Source of the DNA: Candidatus Kapaibacterium sp.
Lineage (GTDB): Bacteria; Bacteroidota; Ignavibacteria; Kapaibacteriales; UBA4661
Assembly: GCA_025455065.1 (NCBI GenBank)
Contig: JALONG010000013.1
Coordinates: forward strand, 1 to 64,000
Direction of reading: 5' to 3'
Length of the DNA stretch: 64,000 nt
Below the pieces are notes generated by a model. The model made no database searches. It saw only the letters and a program-made list of their open reading frames with translations, and was not told where the DNA came from. This document shows positions 10,490-20,946 of the stretch, in pieces (positions within the stretch are counted from its first letter, which is position 1; every line of letters starts with the position of its first letter). Made by a program: the position numbers and the translations under genes.

Positions 10490-12454
10490 GTGCGGTTTCT
10501 ACCGCTCGCTCGCTCATCATTTTTTCATCCTGTTTTATTTTCGTTTATGGTTTCTTTTGTTGTCCCGTGTAAGCGCTTCATTGTCGGTGTTGCAATACTT
10601 TTGTGGTCATACTCCGCCATGCTTGCTCAATCGCCTTCCCTTCCGCTTCAACGCATTGACCCGCCCTCGTGGTGGATTGGCATGAAAACCCCTACTGTGG
10701 AATTTCTTTTTTACGGCAAAAATATTGCCCAAGCCAGCATTACAACGAAGTATCCGGGCATTTCCATTGTCAAAAAAGAAACCACCGACAATCCCAATTA
10801 CGCCTTTGTAACCGTGAAAATAAGCCCCAATGCGCCTGTGGGCAGCGTGCCGTTTATGGTCAAAAACGGTGGCGAAACCGTTGTGCGTACCGTCGCTTTG
10901 CGGCAGCGCGACAAAGGTTTGAAAGACCGCCAAGGATTCAACAGCGCCGATGCGGTCTATATGCTTATGCCTGACCGCTTTGCAAATGGAAACGCTTCAA
11001 ACGACGTAGTAGCGGGCTTTCCGGACGGTATGCACCGCGATTCTCTGAATTTGCGGCACGGAGGCGATTTGGAGGGCATTATCAGCCGTCTGGATTATAT
11101 CCGCGATTTAGGAATGACTGCTGTTTGGTGTACGCCGCTTATCGAAAACAACATGGATAAATACTCGTATCACGGCTATGCGTTCACGGATTTTTACGCC
11201 ATTGACAAACGTTTCGGCTCGAATGATGATTATCGCCGTTACGTGGATTCTTGTCACAAGCGCGGTTTGAAGGTCATTCAAGATGTTGTATTAAATCATA
11301 TGGGCGACAAAAATTATCTCGCCCAAGACCCGCCTTCTCCCGCATGGATAAACGACCTCGCGGCGGCAAAAGCCAGCACAAATTGGAAAAAAGAATTTCG
11401 CCGCCCGAATTACCGCACTTCGACGCACTCCGACCCTTACGCATCCGATTACGACAAGCGCGGCATGACAGAGCGCTGGTTTGATTGGATGATGCCGGAT
11501 TTCAACGCCAACGACCCGCATTTGGCAACCTACCTCATTCAAAACACGATTTGGTGGATTGAGTTCGCAGGACTTGACGGCTTGCGTGTGGATACCTACC
11601 CCTATCCGGCAAAGGAATTTACGCAACGCTGGGCAAAAGCAATTTTCAACGAATACCCGCGATTGGGCATGGTTGGTGAGGTTTGGATAAGCGAAAGCGT
11701 TGGAATGTCGTCGTATTGGCAAGCAAACGCCCGCAACAAGGACGGTTTCAATTCTTACCTTCCCGCAATTACGGACTTTCCGCTTAATTCTGCTTTGGGT
11801 GCTGCACTCAACGAAAAAGAAGAGTGGAACGGCGGTTTGATAAAAATTTACAATGTGCTTGCGCAAGATTATTTGTATGCCGATGCCTCCAAACACGTGA
11901 TTTTCCTTGATAATCACGACGTTTCGCGCTATGCCTCTGTCGTGGGGGACGATGTGCGAAAAATCAAAATTGGGCTGAGTTTGCTGATGACACTGCGCGG
12001 AACACCGCAGATTTACTACGGCACGGAAATCGGCATGACGGGCTTCAAAGACCCCGACCCGCTTGTCCGCAAGGATTTTCCGGGTGGTTGGCAGGGCGAT
12101 GCCGCCAATGCTTTTTCCGAAGCGGGACGCACTACGAAGCAAAACGAGATTTTTTCTCATCTGCGCACACTCGCACAATGGCGTAAAACCAAACCTGCCG
12201 TGCAGTCGGGAAAAATGATGCAGTTTGTTCCTTTCGATGGCATCTATGCTTTTTTCCGTTACAACGCCGATGAAACCGTGATGGTCATTACAAACAACAA
12301 CGAAACCGAAAGCACCGTCAAAACCGAGCGCTTTGAAGAGCGCATGAAAGGTTTTACGAAAGCAAAAAATGTTTTGACAGGCGAGGTGATTTCTTCGCTC
12401 ACAAGCCTGACAATTCCCGCAAAAACGGCTCTGGTGCTGGAATTGCAGAAATAA
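10490..12454 (+). CDS. Secreted GH13 alpha-amylase family enzyme (cyclomaltodextrinase/neopullulanase-like)
   Basis: About 654 residues. An N-terminal hydrophobic export segment (to SAMLAQ) is followed by a small beta domain like the cyclomaltodextrinase N domain, then the (beta/alpha)8 GH13 barrel and a C-terminal beta domain. Catalytic-site motifs are all present: DVVLNHMG (region I), GLRVDTYPY with the Asp nucleophile (region II), MVGEVW with the acid/base Glu (region III) and FLDNHDVSR (region IV). It likely cleaves alpha-1,4 glucans or cyclodextrins in the periplasm or at the surface. The GTG at 10490 has a GAGGA box a few bases upstream; an ATG at 10547 is an alternative that still keeps a signal peptide. 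The downstream propeller gene begins 75 nt later. Confidence 0.92.
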   Translation: MRFLPLARSSFFHPVLFSFMVSFVVPCKRFIVGVAILLWSYSAMLAQSPSLPLQRIDPPSWWIGMKTPTVEFLFYGKNIAQASITTKYPGISIVKKETTDNPNYAFVTVKISPNAPVGSVPFMVKNGGETVVRTVALRQRDKGLKDRQGFNSADAVYMLMPDRFANGNASNDVVAGFPDGMHRDSLNLRHGGDLEGIISRLDYIRDLGMTAVWCTPLIENNMDKYSYHGYAFTDFYAIDKRFGSNDDYRRYVDSCHKRGLKVIQDVVLNHMGDKNYLAQDPPSPAWINDLAAAKASTNWKKEFRRPNYRTSTHSDPYASDYDKRGMTERWFDWMMPDFNANDPHLATYLIQNTIWWIEFAGLDGLRVDTYPYPAKEFTQRWAKAIFNEYPRLGMVGEVWISESVGMSSYWQANARNKDGFNSYLPAITDFPLNSALGAALNEKEEWNGGLIKIYNVLAQDYLYADASKHVIFLDNHDVSRYASVVGDDVRKIKIGLSLLMTLRGTPQIYYGTEIGMTGFKDPDPLVRKDFPGGWQGDAANAFSEAGRTTKQNEIFSHLRTLAQWRKTKPAVQSGKMMQFVPFDGIYAFFRYNADETVMVITNNNETESTVKTERFEERMKGFTKAKNVLTGEVISSLTSLTIPAKTALVLELQK

Positions 12455-12529
12455 TTTTACTGCACGTATTTCCCTCAATCCTGTCATAAGCCAAACATTA
12501 CTTTCTCACCAACTTATTGAAATGAGCGT

Positions 12530-15500
12530 ATGAACTTTTTGTCTTTTCGTCAAAGGACGACATTGTTAATGGTGCTGTGCTTTTGTACGGTAAATGTAGT
12601 TTTCGCACAAACGAAGGATTCCAAAGAATCCGCAGACCCCTCATCAAAACTGAGTTTTGACGGACTCAAACTCCGCTCTATCGGTCCCGCAATCACGTCG
12701 GGGCGCATTTCTTCCATCGCTATTCACCCTGCGAACAAGTCCACGTGGTACGTGGCGGCAGCTTCCGGTGGCGTGTGGAAGACTGTGAATAGCGGCATTT
12801 CGTGGCAAGCGGTCTTTGAAAATGAAGCATCGTATTCCATCGGCTGCGTGAGCATTGACCCTCAAAACCCGCATACAGTCTGGGTTGGGACAGGTGAGAA
12901 TAATTCTCAGCGCAGCGTCGGTTACGGCGACGGCGTGTACCGCTCTGATGACGGCGGCGCTTCGTGGAAAAATGTCGGCTTGAAAACGTCGGAACACATT
13001 GCCCGTATTGTGATTGACCCGCGCAATTCCAACGTTGTCTATGTCGCCGCACAAGGTCCGCTCTGGGCTGCGGGCGGTGAGCGGGGTCTCTACAAAACTA
13101 CCGACGGCGGAAAAACGTGGACGCAATCCTTGAAAATTAGCGAAAATACGGGCGTTTCCGATATTGTTATTGACCCTCGCAACCCCGATGTACTCTATGC
13201 TTCCGCCTATCAACGCCGCCGCCACGCATGGACGCTTATTGATGGCGGACCGGAATCCACCATTTACAAAAGCACCGATGCCGGAGCAACGTGGAACAAG
13301 GCGGAAAGCGGCTTACCGAGCGGTCAAATGGGACGTATCGGTTTGGCAATTTCACCTGTGAACCCGGATGTTCTTTACGCTACGGTCGAAGGCGCGAACA
13401 AAAAAGGCGGTATTTTTCGTTCCACAAATCGCGGTGCGTCGTGGGAAAAACGCAATGGTTTCGACATGACGGCAATGTACTACGGAACGCTCTACACCGA
13501 CCCTGTGAACGTTGATAGAATCTACGTGATGAACTTTCAAATCATGGTTTCCGATGACGGCGGAGCGACCTTGAAAGCACTTGGAACAAAAGCGAAACAC
13601 GTGGACAATCACGCGCTTTGGATTAACCCCGAAAACCCGCATCATTACTTAGTCGGCTGCGATGGTGGTTTGTACGAATCCTTCGACAAAGGTGTGAATT
13701 GGCGACATACAACCAACTTACCGATTATTCAGTTTTACCGCGTTTCGGTGGACAACACCACGCCGTTTTACTATGTCTATGGCGGAACGCAGGACAATTA
13801 CTCACTTGGCGGACCTTCGCGCACGGTGAGCGCAAGCGGTCCGAACAATTACGATTGGTTTGTAACGCAGGGCGGAGACGGCTTCAAATCACAGATTGAC
13901 CCCGAAAACCCGAATATCGTTTACGCGCAATACCAACACGGCGGCTTAACGCGCTACGACAAAAAAAGCGGTGAGAATCTAGGAATTAAGCCAATCGAAG
14001 GCAAAGGCGAAGAGCCTCTGCGCTGGAATTGGGATGCACCGCTTATCATCAGCCCACACAACGCATCACGCCTGTATTTTGCGGCAAATAAACTTTTCCG
14101 CTCCGATGACAGAGGCAGTTCGTGGAAGGTTGTCAGCCCAGATTTATCGCGCCGTTTAGACCGCGACAAACTTCCGGTGATGGGCAAAATTCAACCTGCG
14201 GACGCTGTTGCGAAGCACGCTTCTACGGCGCTATATGGGAACATCTCCGCGCTGGCAGAATCGCCGAAAAAGGAAGGTTTTATCGTGGTTGGAACCGATG
14301 ACGGCTTGGTGCAAATCACCGATGACGGTGGTAAAAATTGGCGTAAAATCGAACCTGTCGGCGGCACTCCCGACAAAGCGTATGTGAGCGCCGTTTTCTG
14401 CTCACAGCACGATGCAAATGTTGTTTACATTGCCTACGACAACCACAAAAACGGTGATTTTAAGCCGTATCTTTTCAAAAGTGCCGATGCAGGCAAGACG
14501 TGGAGCGCTCTCAAAGGCAATCTACCCGAAAATGGCATGGTATTGAGCATTGCCGAAGACCACATTGCACCGAATCTTCTGTTTGTGGGTACGGAATTTG
14601 GCGTATTTGCTAGTGTAAATGGCGGTGCGGCATGGAAGCAACTGAAAGGCAATTTCCCGACGATTCCCGTGCGCGACCTTGCTATTCAGAAACGCGAAAA
14701 CGACCTTGCACTGGCTTCTTTCGGGCGCGGGTTCTACATTTTGGATGACTACACGCCGCTTCGCCAAATAGCACAAGGAAAATTCGATGCAAGCAAAGAA
14801 GCAAGTATTTTTCCCGTGAAAGATGCTCTTTGCTACGTGGAATCTACGCCCTTCGGTGACAGGGGCAAAGGCTTTTTGGGCGAAACGTTCTACATTGCCG
14901 AAAACGCGCCATTTGGTGCGGTCTTCACGGTATATCTGAAGGATGCTCTCAAAACGAAAAAGCAAATGCGCCAAGATGCCGAAAAAGCTGCTGAGAAGGC
15001 GGGTACAAGCAAGTATCCAAGCGTTGAGGAACTTCGCGCTGAGGAAGAAGAAGATGCTCCGGCATATTTTGCAACCGTTACCGATGCTTCGGGAAATGTG
15101 GTTCGTCGCCTGAGTGTTAGTAATAGTGCGGGTTTGCAGCGCGTCGTATGGAATTTGCGCTATGCCGACCAAACGCCGATAGCACAGCATCAAACCGATG
15201 AAGCCGACTACGGTGGTGCGCGTGTAGTGCCGGGCGAATACAAAGTATTTCTTTCAAAGCGTGTAAATGGCGTAACGACCAGTGTTACAGAGCCTGTCAG
15301 TTTCAACGTTGTACCGCTTAACAATACCACACTTCCCGCGGCAGACCGCAAGACGCTTGTGGCATTTCAGCAGAAAGTGGCAAATTTGCAACGCGCTCTT
15401 GCTGGTGCATTGGATGTGGCAAACAGCACCAAATCTCGTGTGCAGAGCATCAAGAAGTCACTCGCCGAAACAATGTCCCAAGATGCCCCCAAACTCCGCG

Positions 15501-15823
15501 ATGAAGCAGCACAGCTTGAAAGCCGCTTAAATGCTCTGCTCCGTACCCTTCGCGGCGACCAATTTCTTGCTTCGCGCAACGAAGGCACACCGCCAAGCGT
15601 TCAAGAGCGCATCGGCACTATTGTTGGAGAGCAGTATTCCTCCACCTCAGCGCCGCCACAGACACATTTGGACAGTTACACCATCGCCGCGCAAGAATTT
15701 GAGCAAGAACTTGCCAAACTGAAGACCCTCATAGAAACTGACCTTGCGCGTATCGAAAAATCAATGGAGGCTGCCGGAGCACCCTACACACCGGGACGTT
15801 TGCCGGAGTGGAAAGAGAAATAA
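12530..15823 (+). CDS. Secreted BNR/sortilin-like beta-propeller protein
   Basis: 1097 residues with a clear signal peptide (ends NVVFAQ). Many blades follow with the BNR/Asp-box signature (SxDxGxxW), for example RSDDGGASWKNVG, KTTDGGKTWTQS, KSTDAGATWNKAE and RSDDRGSSWKVV, as in the sortilin/VPS10 and xyloglucanase-like WD40/YVTN/BNR superfamily. After the propellers there is a beta-rich module (ATVTDASGNVVRRLSV ... VPGEYKVFL) and a C-terminal helical segment. Proteins like this are often annotated as glycosyl hydrolase, but no catalytic residues can be assigned here, so an enzymatic role is unproven. It sits 75 nt after the amylase on the same strand and is followed by a strong terminator, so the two may be co-transcribed. 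Confidence 0.85.
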   Translation: MNFLSFRQRTTLLMVLCFCTVNVVFAQTKDSKESADPSSKLSFDGLKLRSIGPAITSGRISSIAIHPANKSTWYVAAASGGVWKTVNSGISWQAVFENEASYSIGCVSIDPQNPHTVWVGTGENNSQRSVGYGDGVYRSDDGGASWKNVGLKTSEHIARIVIDPRNSNVVYVAAQGPLWAAGGERGLYKTTDGGKTWTQSLKISENTGVSDIVIDPRNPDVLYASAYQRRRHAWTLIDGGPESTIYKSTDAGATWNKAESGLPSGQMGRIGLAISPVNPDVLYATVEGANKKGGIFRSTNRGASWEKRNGFDMTAMYYGTLYTDPVNVDRIYVMNFQIMVSDDGGATLKALGTKAKHVDNHALWINPENPHHYLVGCDGGLYESFDKGVNWRHTTNLPIIQFYRVSVDNTTPFYYVYGGTQDNYSLGGPSRTVSASGPNNYDWFVTQGGDGFKSQIDPENPNIVYAQYQHGGLTRYDKKSGENLGIKPIEGKGEEPLRWNWDAPLIISPHNASRLYFAANKLFRSDDRGSSWKVVSPDLSRRLDRDKLPVMGKIQPADAVAKHASTALYGNISALAESPKKEGFIVVGTDDGLVQITDDGGKNWRKIEPVGGTPDKAYVSAVFCSQHDANVVYIAYDNHKNGDFKPYLFKSADAGKTWSALKGNLPENGMVLSIAEDHIAPNLLFVGTEFGVFASVNGGAAWKQLKGNFPTIPVRDLAIQKRENDLALASFGRGFYILDDYTPLRQIAQGKFDASKEASIFPVKDALCYVESTPFGDRGKGFLGETFYIAENAPFGAVFTVYLKDALKTKKQMRQDAEKAAEKAGTSKYPSVEELRAEEEEDAPAYFATVTDASGNVVRRLSVSNSAGLQRVVWNLRYADQTPIAQHQTDEADYGGARVVPGEYKVFLSKRVNGVTTSVTEPVSFNVVPLNNTTLPAADRKTLVAFQQKVANLQRALAGALDVANSTKSRVQSIKKSLAETMSQDAPKLRDEAAQLESRLNALLRTLRGDQFLASRNEGTPPSVQERIGTIVGEQYSSTSAPPQTHLDSYTIAAQEFEQELAKLKTLIETDLARIEKSMEAAGAPYTPGRLPEWKEK

Positions 15824-15900
15824 TTTGGGGCGCTCTCCGCGTTGGAAATTGTAAGTAACAACGCGATGCCACTAAAAAATCCTTCATCGGGTATAAATAC

Positions 15901-15935
15901 GAGAGCCTTGTTCGGTAGCAAGGCTCTCATTTTTG
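15901..15935 (+). terminator. Intrinsic terminator after the propeller gene
   Basis: A perfect 10-bp stem (GAGAGCCTTG / CAAGGCTCTC), an 8-nt loop and a following ATTTTTG tract form a standard rho-independent terminator. It ends the amylase-propeller unit and insulates the SusC module that starts just downstream. Confidence 0.88.
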
Positions 15936-15966
15936 TTTCTTTCCAATGTTCACCACAAAATGAAGT

Positions 15967-15997
15967 CTTGCATTGGAAAAGAATTTTTGTATATTCG
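15967..15997 (+). promoter_or_regulatory. Bacteroidota-type promoter of first SusC/SusD unit
   Basis: TTG at 15968-15970 and TATATTCG at 15990-15997 are separated by 19 nt, close to the Bacteroidota consensus (TTG-N19-TAnnTTTG). The 15 bases before it (CACCACAAAATGAAG) are identical to those at the second unit (from 20931), where the same two boxes occur at the same spacing. This shared block argues strongly that both are real promoters. Confidence 0.72.
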
Positions 15998-16461
15998 CTT
16001 CTTCAATCTTATTCTGTTTGAATTCAAACTGCATTTTCTTCGTCAGTAAAGAGTTTTACATCAGAAGGGGAATAATTCAAAGGGGCTGTATAAGCTTTTT
16101 TAGGGGACACAAGTTCTGTTATCTCAAAGATAGGGCTATCGCATGAGCATCCACAAGCCGCATAAAACCTTGCGATTGCAACAAGGGGTTGCAACCCAAT
16201 GCTACACGGAATGAGTATTCAAGCCATTCAAAAAAATTCATGCGATTACCCTAATATCCAAAGAACACGTTTATCGTGTATTGTTGTTTACAAAAGGTTA
16301 CCACGAGATTATTATTTCCGCTTTCCCCCTCTGTAATTACCTGAAAAGGTTGAAAAAATCAGATTCCAGATAATTTTACCCAAATAACTGTATGATGTTG
16401 GCGTAATGGTCTTGCTCCGACAGCATACAACTCTTCACCCATTTCATTGTTGAGGTTCATA
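15998..16461 (+). other. Long 5' leader of the first SusC gene
   Basis: About 460 nt without a gene lie between the predicted promoter and the SusC start. I do not recognise a known riboswitch. A short palindrome GGGTTGCAACCC sits near 16186-16197 with another TTGCAA a few bases before it. The second SusC unit has a leader of only about 200 nt, so the extra length is specific to this copy. Confidence 0.4.
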
Positions 16462-19458
16462 ATGAATAAATGGCGACTCTCTGTTGCCCTTTCCACGATA
16501 TTCGTGTGCATGATCGGCGCATTTGCGTCTGCATTTGCACAAGAAGTTGTTGTATCGGGTACTGTGTTAGACGACCGCGGCAAAACTGTTGCGGGCGTTA
16601 GCATTAAAGCAAAAGGTGTTACTGCCGGAGGTTTTTCGGACAGTAAAGGTGTATGGCGTGTGCGTATTCCGAATGCGAATGGCGCAACATTGGTGTTCAA
16701 TTACATCGGTTTTAAGCCGTTTGAACTCAAAGCGACCGAAAGCAAAGCGGATATTGTTGTGCGTTTGCAAGAAGACGTACTGAAAACATCGGATGTCGTT
16801 GTAACGGGCATTACATCAGGCATTAAGAAAACAAATTCACCGACGGCAGTTGGTGTTATTTCTGCAAAAGATCTTGTCCCTGCCCCTGCACAGACGGTGG
16901 ATCAGGCATTTGCAGGGAAATTTGCCGGAATTAGCATTACACAAAATACAGGCGCTCCGGGTGGTGGTATTAATGTAAACCTGCGCGGGGTTACAACGCT
17001 CACCGGTTCTTCACAGCCTCTTTATGTTATTGACGGTATGATTATCAACAATAACGCTTTTGGTAATAATTCCAACTCAATTACCGCAGCAGGAGCAAAT
17101 CAAGACCAAAATGCAAACCGCGTCGCAGATATTAACCCTAATGACATTGAGGATATTCAAGTTCTCAAAGGTCCGAGCGCGGCGGCAATTTATGGCGCGA
17201 AAGCGGCGGCCGGGGTAATTGTCATCACAACGAAAAAAGGTAGTGCGGGTAAATTTACGCTTGATGTTTCGCAACAATTTGGCGTAAACTCGCTTCTCAA
17301 AAAAGTTGGTCAGCGCCGCTTTACTACTGAAGATGAAGTACGCGAAGTGTTTGGTGCTGGATATGTGCCTACATGGCAAAAGGCTGTCAGAGATAATCTC
17401 ACCTTCATTGACCATGAGCAGGAAATGTACGGACAAAACGGCTTTATTAGCGAAACATCACTCGGTCTTCGTGGTGGTAGTGAACAAACCCAATACTATG
17501 TGGGTGGTACGTTCCGCAATGAAGACGGTATTGTGCGCCGTACAGGTTATCAACGCACATCTATCCGTACAAACATTACGCACAATTTCAGTGAGAATCT
17601 CACTGTTGATGCGGGTTTGACGTACAACCGCACGAATTCCAGTCGTGGCTTTACTGGTAACGCAAACGTAAATCTTATCAGTTTGCCCTACGCATGGTCT
17701 CTCATGCCGTCATTTGACAGTGTTCAACGCCGTCCAGATGGCACATATCCTATTTTGAAAGCCAATCCTTCTAATCCATATGAAGTTATTGACAAAATGA
17801 ACAATACTGAGTTGGTCAATCGGTTTATGGCATCGGGTAAGTTGAATTGGAAAATTTTCAAAACCGATGAGCAAAAGTTGGAATTTATCGCCTTGGGCGG
17901 TGCAGATTTCTTCCACCAAGAAAACAATCAAAACTCACCTATAAACACTCAACACGAGGCTCCTCGACCGACACCGGGTATTGTAAATATTACCAATGTC
18001 AGCAATCTCAACGCAAACTTGTTCCTGAACCTTGTTCATGAGTTCCAACTTGCAGGCACAACCACAATTCGTACAACAGTTGGCGCACAGTTCGAGAACC
18101 AAGAAGCAAACTCGGTCAATTCGTTGTCACAAGGTTTCGTCACCTCACTGACGAGTTTGAATCAGGCACAAACAAACGTTCATGCGCAAAATCGCCTTCA
18201 ACGCTACGACCAAGGTTTCTTAGGACAAGTTGAAGCGGACATCAATGACCAAATCTATGTGTCGGCTGGTGTTCGTGCAGACCGAAGCAGTGCGAACGGA
18301 AACGTCAATCAATACTATCTTTTCCCGAAAGCAAATGCTTCGATTCGTCTATCAAAATTTGACTTCTGGGGCGATGTCGCAAATGCAATTCCGGAATTTA
18401 AAATCCGCGCTGCATACGGCGAAGCGGGTAATCCGGCTCCGGTTAATGCAAAATTCACGACGCTTATTTCCAGTAACATTGGAGGTCTTGGAGCAGGTCT
18501 TGGTTTGCCGGGAACCGTCGGAAATCCCGATATTATTCCTGAACGTGCTGCCGAACTTGAGGCGGGTATTGATGCGACCTTTGCCGGTGGAGTTATCGGC
18601 TTGGAAGCAACCTACTTTATCAAAACGGTCTATAACCTGATTGCAAATGAATCTTTGCCCCGCTCATCTGGTGTTGCTTTCCGCACTGCAAATATCGGTA
18701 CCATGCAAAACAACGGTATTGAAGTGGCTTTGAACTTGAATCCCGTACGCAATGAAGTGATTGACTGGAGACCACGTATTAACTTCTTTGCTTCTCGCGC
18801 CGTAATGACGGAATTGCGTGTGCAGCCCTTTAACTCCGGCGGTTTTGGTGCATTTTATGGCACAAACCGCGTAGAGCGTGGATTTTCACCAACGATGTTT
18901 GCAGGTCGCCAAAGTTTTGGTCCGCGCTTCATGGGCGATACGGCTTTCACAGCAAGTCAATTTAACGGAACCGTTGCAGGCGACGCATTGCCGGACTTCC
19001 AAATTGGTTTTGCGAATGATTTGCGCATCGGCAATTTTAATTTCTACTTCCTTATTGATTGGCGACAAGGTCAAGAAGTTGTGAATTTAACACAAGCAAC
19101 GTTAGATGAAATTGCGAATGCGGCTGATGTTGCTGCTGCTGCTGAACGTCAGCGTATTCAGAACTTACCGCTCGGTCAAGCTCGCAGTATGAACATTGAA
19201 GATGGCTCGTTTGTGAAAGTTCGTGAAGTTGCAATCAATTACACCTTTGACAAATCTGCAATCGGCGGTCTTTTTGGTGACGCTGTTCAATACTTGCGCG
19301 TCGGTTTTAGCGGTCGCAATTTGCTGATGTTCACGAATTATCTCGGCTACGACCCTGAAGTAAGCAACTTCGGCAACGTGGTACTTGGTCGTGGACAAGA
19401 TGTTGCCCCGTTCCCGTCTTCACGCAGCGTTTATTTCAACATTGCCCTTGGCTTCTAA
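16462..19458 (+). CDS. SusC-family TonB-linked outer-membrane transporter (copy 1)
   Basis: About 999 residues. The ATG at 16462 is used because it directly begins a signal peptide (MNKWRLSVAL ... ASAFAQ) behind a GAGG box. Order: carboxypeptidase-regulatory-like domain (VVVSGTVLDDRGKTVAGVSI), plug (TVDQAFAGKFAGISITQNTG, then IEDIQVLKGPSAAAIYGAKA and VIVITTKKG, the SusC signature), then a ~750-residue barrel ending in the aromatic SVYFNIALGF. SusC proteins work with a SusD lipoprotein as a lidded channel importing large ligands, usually glycans or peptides, powered by TonB. Its SusD partner begins 20 nt downstream. The ligand is not predictable from sequence; starch would fit the nearby amylase, but that is only context. 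Confidence 0.95.
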   Translation: MNKWRLSVALSTIFVCMIGAFASAFAQEVVVSGTVLDDRGKTVAGVSIKAKGVTAGGFSDSKGVWRVRIPNANGATLVFNYIGFKPFELKATESKADIVVRLQEDVLKTSDVVVTGITSGIKKTNSPTAVGVISAKDLVPAPAQTVDQAFAGKFAGISITQNTGAPGGGINVNLRGVTTLTGSSQPLYVIDGMIINNNAFGNNSNSITAAGANQDQNANRVADINPNDIEDIQVLKGPSAAAIYGAKAAAGVIVITTKKGSAGKFTLDVSQQFGVNSLLKKVGQRRFTTEDEVREVFGAGYVPTWQKAVRDNLTFIDHEQEMYGQNGFISETSLGLRGGSEQTQYYVGGTFRNEDGIVRRTGYQRTSIRTNITHNFSENLTVDAGLTYNRTNSSRGFTGNANVNLISLPYAWSLMPSFDSVQRRPDGTYPILKANPSNPYEVIDKMNNTELVNRFMASGKLNWKIFKTDEQKLEFIALGGADFFHQENNQNSPINTQHEAPRPTPGIVNITNVSNLNANLFLNLVHEFQLAGTTTIRTTVGAQFENQEANSVNSLSQGFVTSLTSLNQAQTNVHAQNRLQRYDQGFLGQVEADINDQIYVSAGVRADRSSANGNVNQYYLFPKANASIRLSKFDFWGDVANAIPEFKIRAAYGEAGNPAPVNAKFTTLISSNIGGLGAGLGLPGTVGNPDIIPERAAELEAGIDATFAGGVIGLEATYFIKTVYNLIANESLPRSSGVAFRTANIGTMQNNGIEVALNLNPVRNEVIDWRPRINFFASRAVMTELRVQPFNSGGFGAFYGTNRVERGFSPTMFAGRQSFGPRFMGDTAFTASQFNGTVAGDALPDFQIGFANDLRIGNFNFYFLIDWRQGQEVVNLTQATLDEIANAADVAAAAERQRIQNLPLGQARSMNIEDGSFVKVREVAINYTFDKSAIGGLFGDAVQYLRVGFSGRNLLMFTNYLGYDPEVSNFGNVVLGRGQDVAPFPSSRSVYFNIALGF

Positions 19459-19478
19459 TCTGAAAGGAGAATACAACC

Positions 19479-20807
19479 ATGAAATTTCAACGTTTATTAC
19501 TCATTACAACATCTGTAATGACAATAGTCGGCATGACTTCCTGTCAGCCCGATTACAATTTTCCCGACCCTAATGCGGCAACACCGCAAACAGCGACAAT
19601 TCAAGCACTTGTTACAGGCACATTAGCTTCATTTCGCGCCCGTCAAACCGGTATGGATCAAGAAGTAGCCATGATTGGCAGAGAAATTTTCGTTAATGCG
19701 GGGGACGACCCGCGTTGGATTAACGAGCATATCGGTGGACGCTTGGATGCCGCCGGTCCGTTTGTGAATAATCCTTGGACGGCAATGTATCGTTGTATCG
19801 GTAATTGCCAGGTACTTCTTGACCGTGCCAAAGACCTTCCTGCTGCACAAAGAGCAGGGTTGGAGGGTTTTGCCAATACCCTCATGGCACATCATCTTCT
19901 TATGGCTTCCAATTCATGGAATGAAATCGGTATCAAATTGGAATACCGCTTCACACCCGATGCTCCGGTTGTACGCCGCACCGAGGCACTTGCCGCTATC
20001 GCACGCCGTTTGGATGAAGCAAATACACAACTCCGTTCTGCGGGTGCAACCTTCGGTTTCCGTTTGCATTCAGGCTACACTGGCTTTGACACTCCGGCAA
20101 ATTTCGCACGGTTTAATCGTGCTTTGAGAGCAAGAGTAGCTGCCTACCAAAGCGATTATGCAACGTGTACTGCTGCATTACGTGAATCATTCTTGAGCGA
20201 GAGCAATACCGAAGCGGATATGCGATTAGGTATCTATAATGTGTTTTCACTCGAATCCGGCGATGCGACAAACTATTTATTCCAAAATATTGCCGCACCA
20301 ACAATACGCTTTTGGGCGCATCCCGATTACGTGGCTCAAAACCGTGATACTGCTGTTGATAAGCGAGTGTTGAATAAAGTTGTTGTTCCCGCTAATATCC
20401 GCGTCCCTTTCACAATGGCTGGTGGAGAAGGTGCTTACCGTTCAAGCCATATTTTGGCTATCTATCGTGTAAATACCGCTCCTATGCCCGTGATGCGTAA
20501 TGAAGAGTTGCTCCTTTTGCGTGCAGAAGCTAGTGCGCTTGGTGCTGCACCAAACTTGACGGCAGCGACTGAGGACATTAACCGTGTTCGCGCAGCAGCA
20601 GGCGCTCCGCCTATTGCAGCGCTCACCGATAGAGAATCCGCTATCACACAAATTCTCTATGAGCGCCGTTATTCGCTCTTCACCGAAGGTCATCGGTGGG
20701 TGGATGTTCGCCGATTTGGGCGATTGAATACACTGCCCCGCACTCGTGCGACTGACGTACAAGTCGTCAGTTATCCTTTGCCAACGTTTGAAGTTCCCGT
20801 ACCGTAA
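19479..20807 (+). CDS. SusD/RagB-family surface lipoprotein (copy 1)
   Basis: 442 residues. A GAAAGGAG ribosome site lies just before the ATG. The signal peptide ends with a lipobox-like VGMTSC, so Cys23 or thereabouts is probably lipidated. The body is helical/TPR-like, with the SusD-typical N-terminal DYNFPDPN segment and C-terminal RNEELLLLRAEA ... INRVRAAAGAPP ... LYERRYSLFTEGHRWVDVRRFG signature. SusD proteins form the ligand-binding lid of the SusC channel. The gene is in an operon with the upstream SusC and is followed by a strong terminator. Confidence 0.94.
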   Translation: MKFQRLLLITTSVMTIVGMTSCQPDYNFPDPNAATPQTATIQALVTGTLASFRARQTGMDQEVAMIGREIFVNAGDDPRWINEHIGGRLDAAGPFVNNPWTAMYRCIGNCQVLLDRAKDLPAAQRAGLEGFANTLMAHHLLMASNSWNEIGIKLEYRFTPDAPVVRRTEALAAIARRLDEANTQLRSAGATFGFRLHSGYTGFDTPANFARFNRALRARVAAYQSDYATCTAALRESFLSESNTEADMRLGIYNVFSLESGDATNYLFQNIAAPTIRFWAHPDYVAQNRDTAVDKRVLNKVVVPANIRVPFTMAGGEGAYRSSHILAIYRVNTAPMPVMRNEELLLLRAEASALGAAPNLTAATEDINRVRAAAGAPPIAALTDRESAITQILYERRYSLFTEGHRWVDVRRFGRLNTLPRTRATDVQVVSYPLPTFEVPVP

Positions 20808-20857
20808 AGGCAGGAATAATTATTTACAATCAACAATTGTTTGTAATCAACATCAAA

Positions 20858-20890
20858 AGCCGCTCCATAAATCACGTGGAGCGGCTTTTT
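20858..20890 (+). terminator. Intrinsic terminator of SusCD unit 1
   Basis: A 10-bp stem AGCCGCTCCA / TGGAGCGGCT with a 9-nt loop is followed by TTTT. The stem sequence is identical to the terminator after the second SusD (25604-25632), one of several signs that the whole module was duplicated. Confidence 0.88.
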
Positions 20891-20946
20891 GTCTTCTTAT
20901 CAAGTACCATCGTTGTTGTTATCACTCTTTCACCACAAAATGAAGA

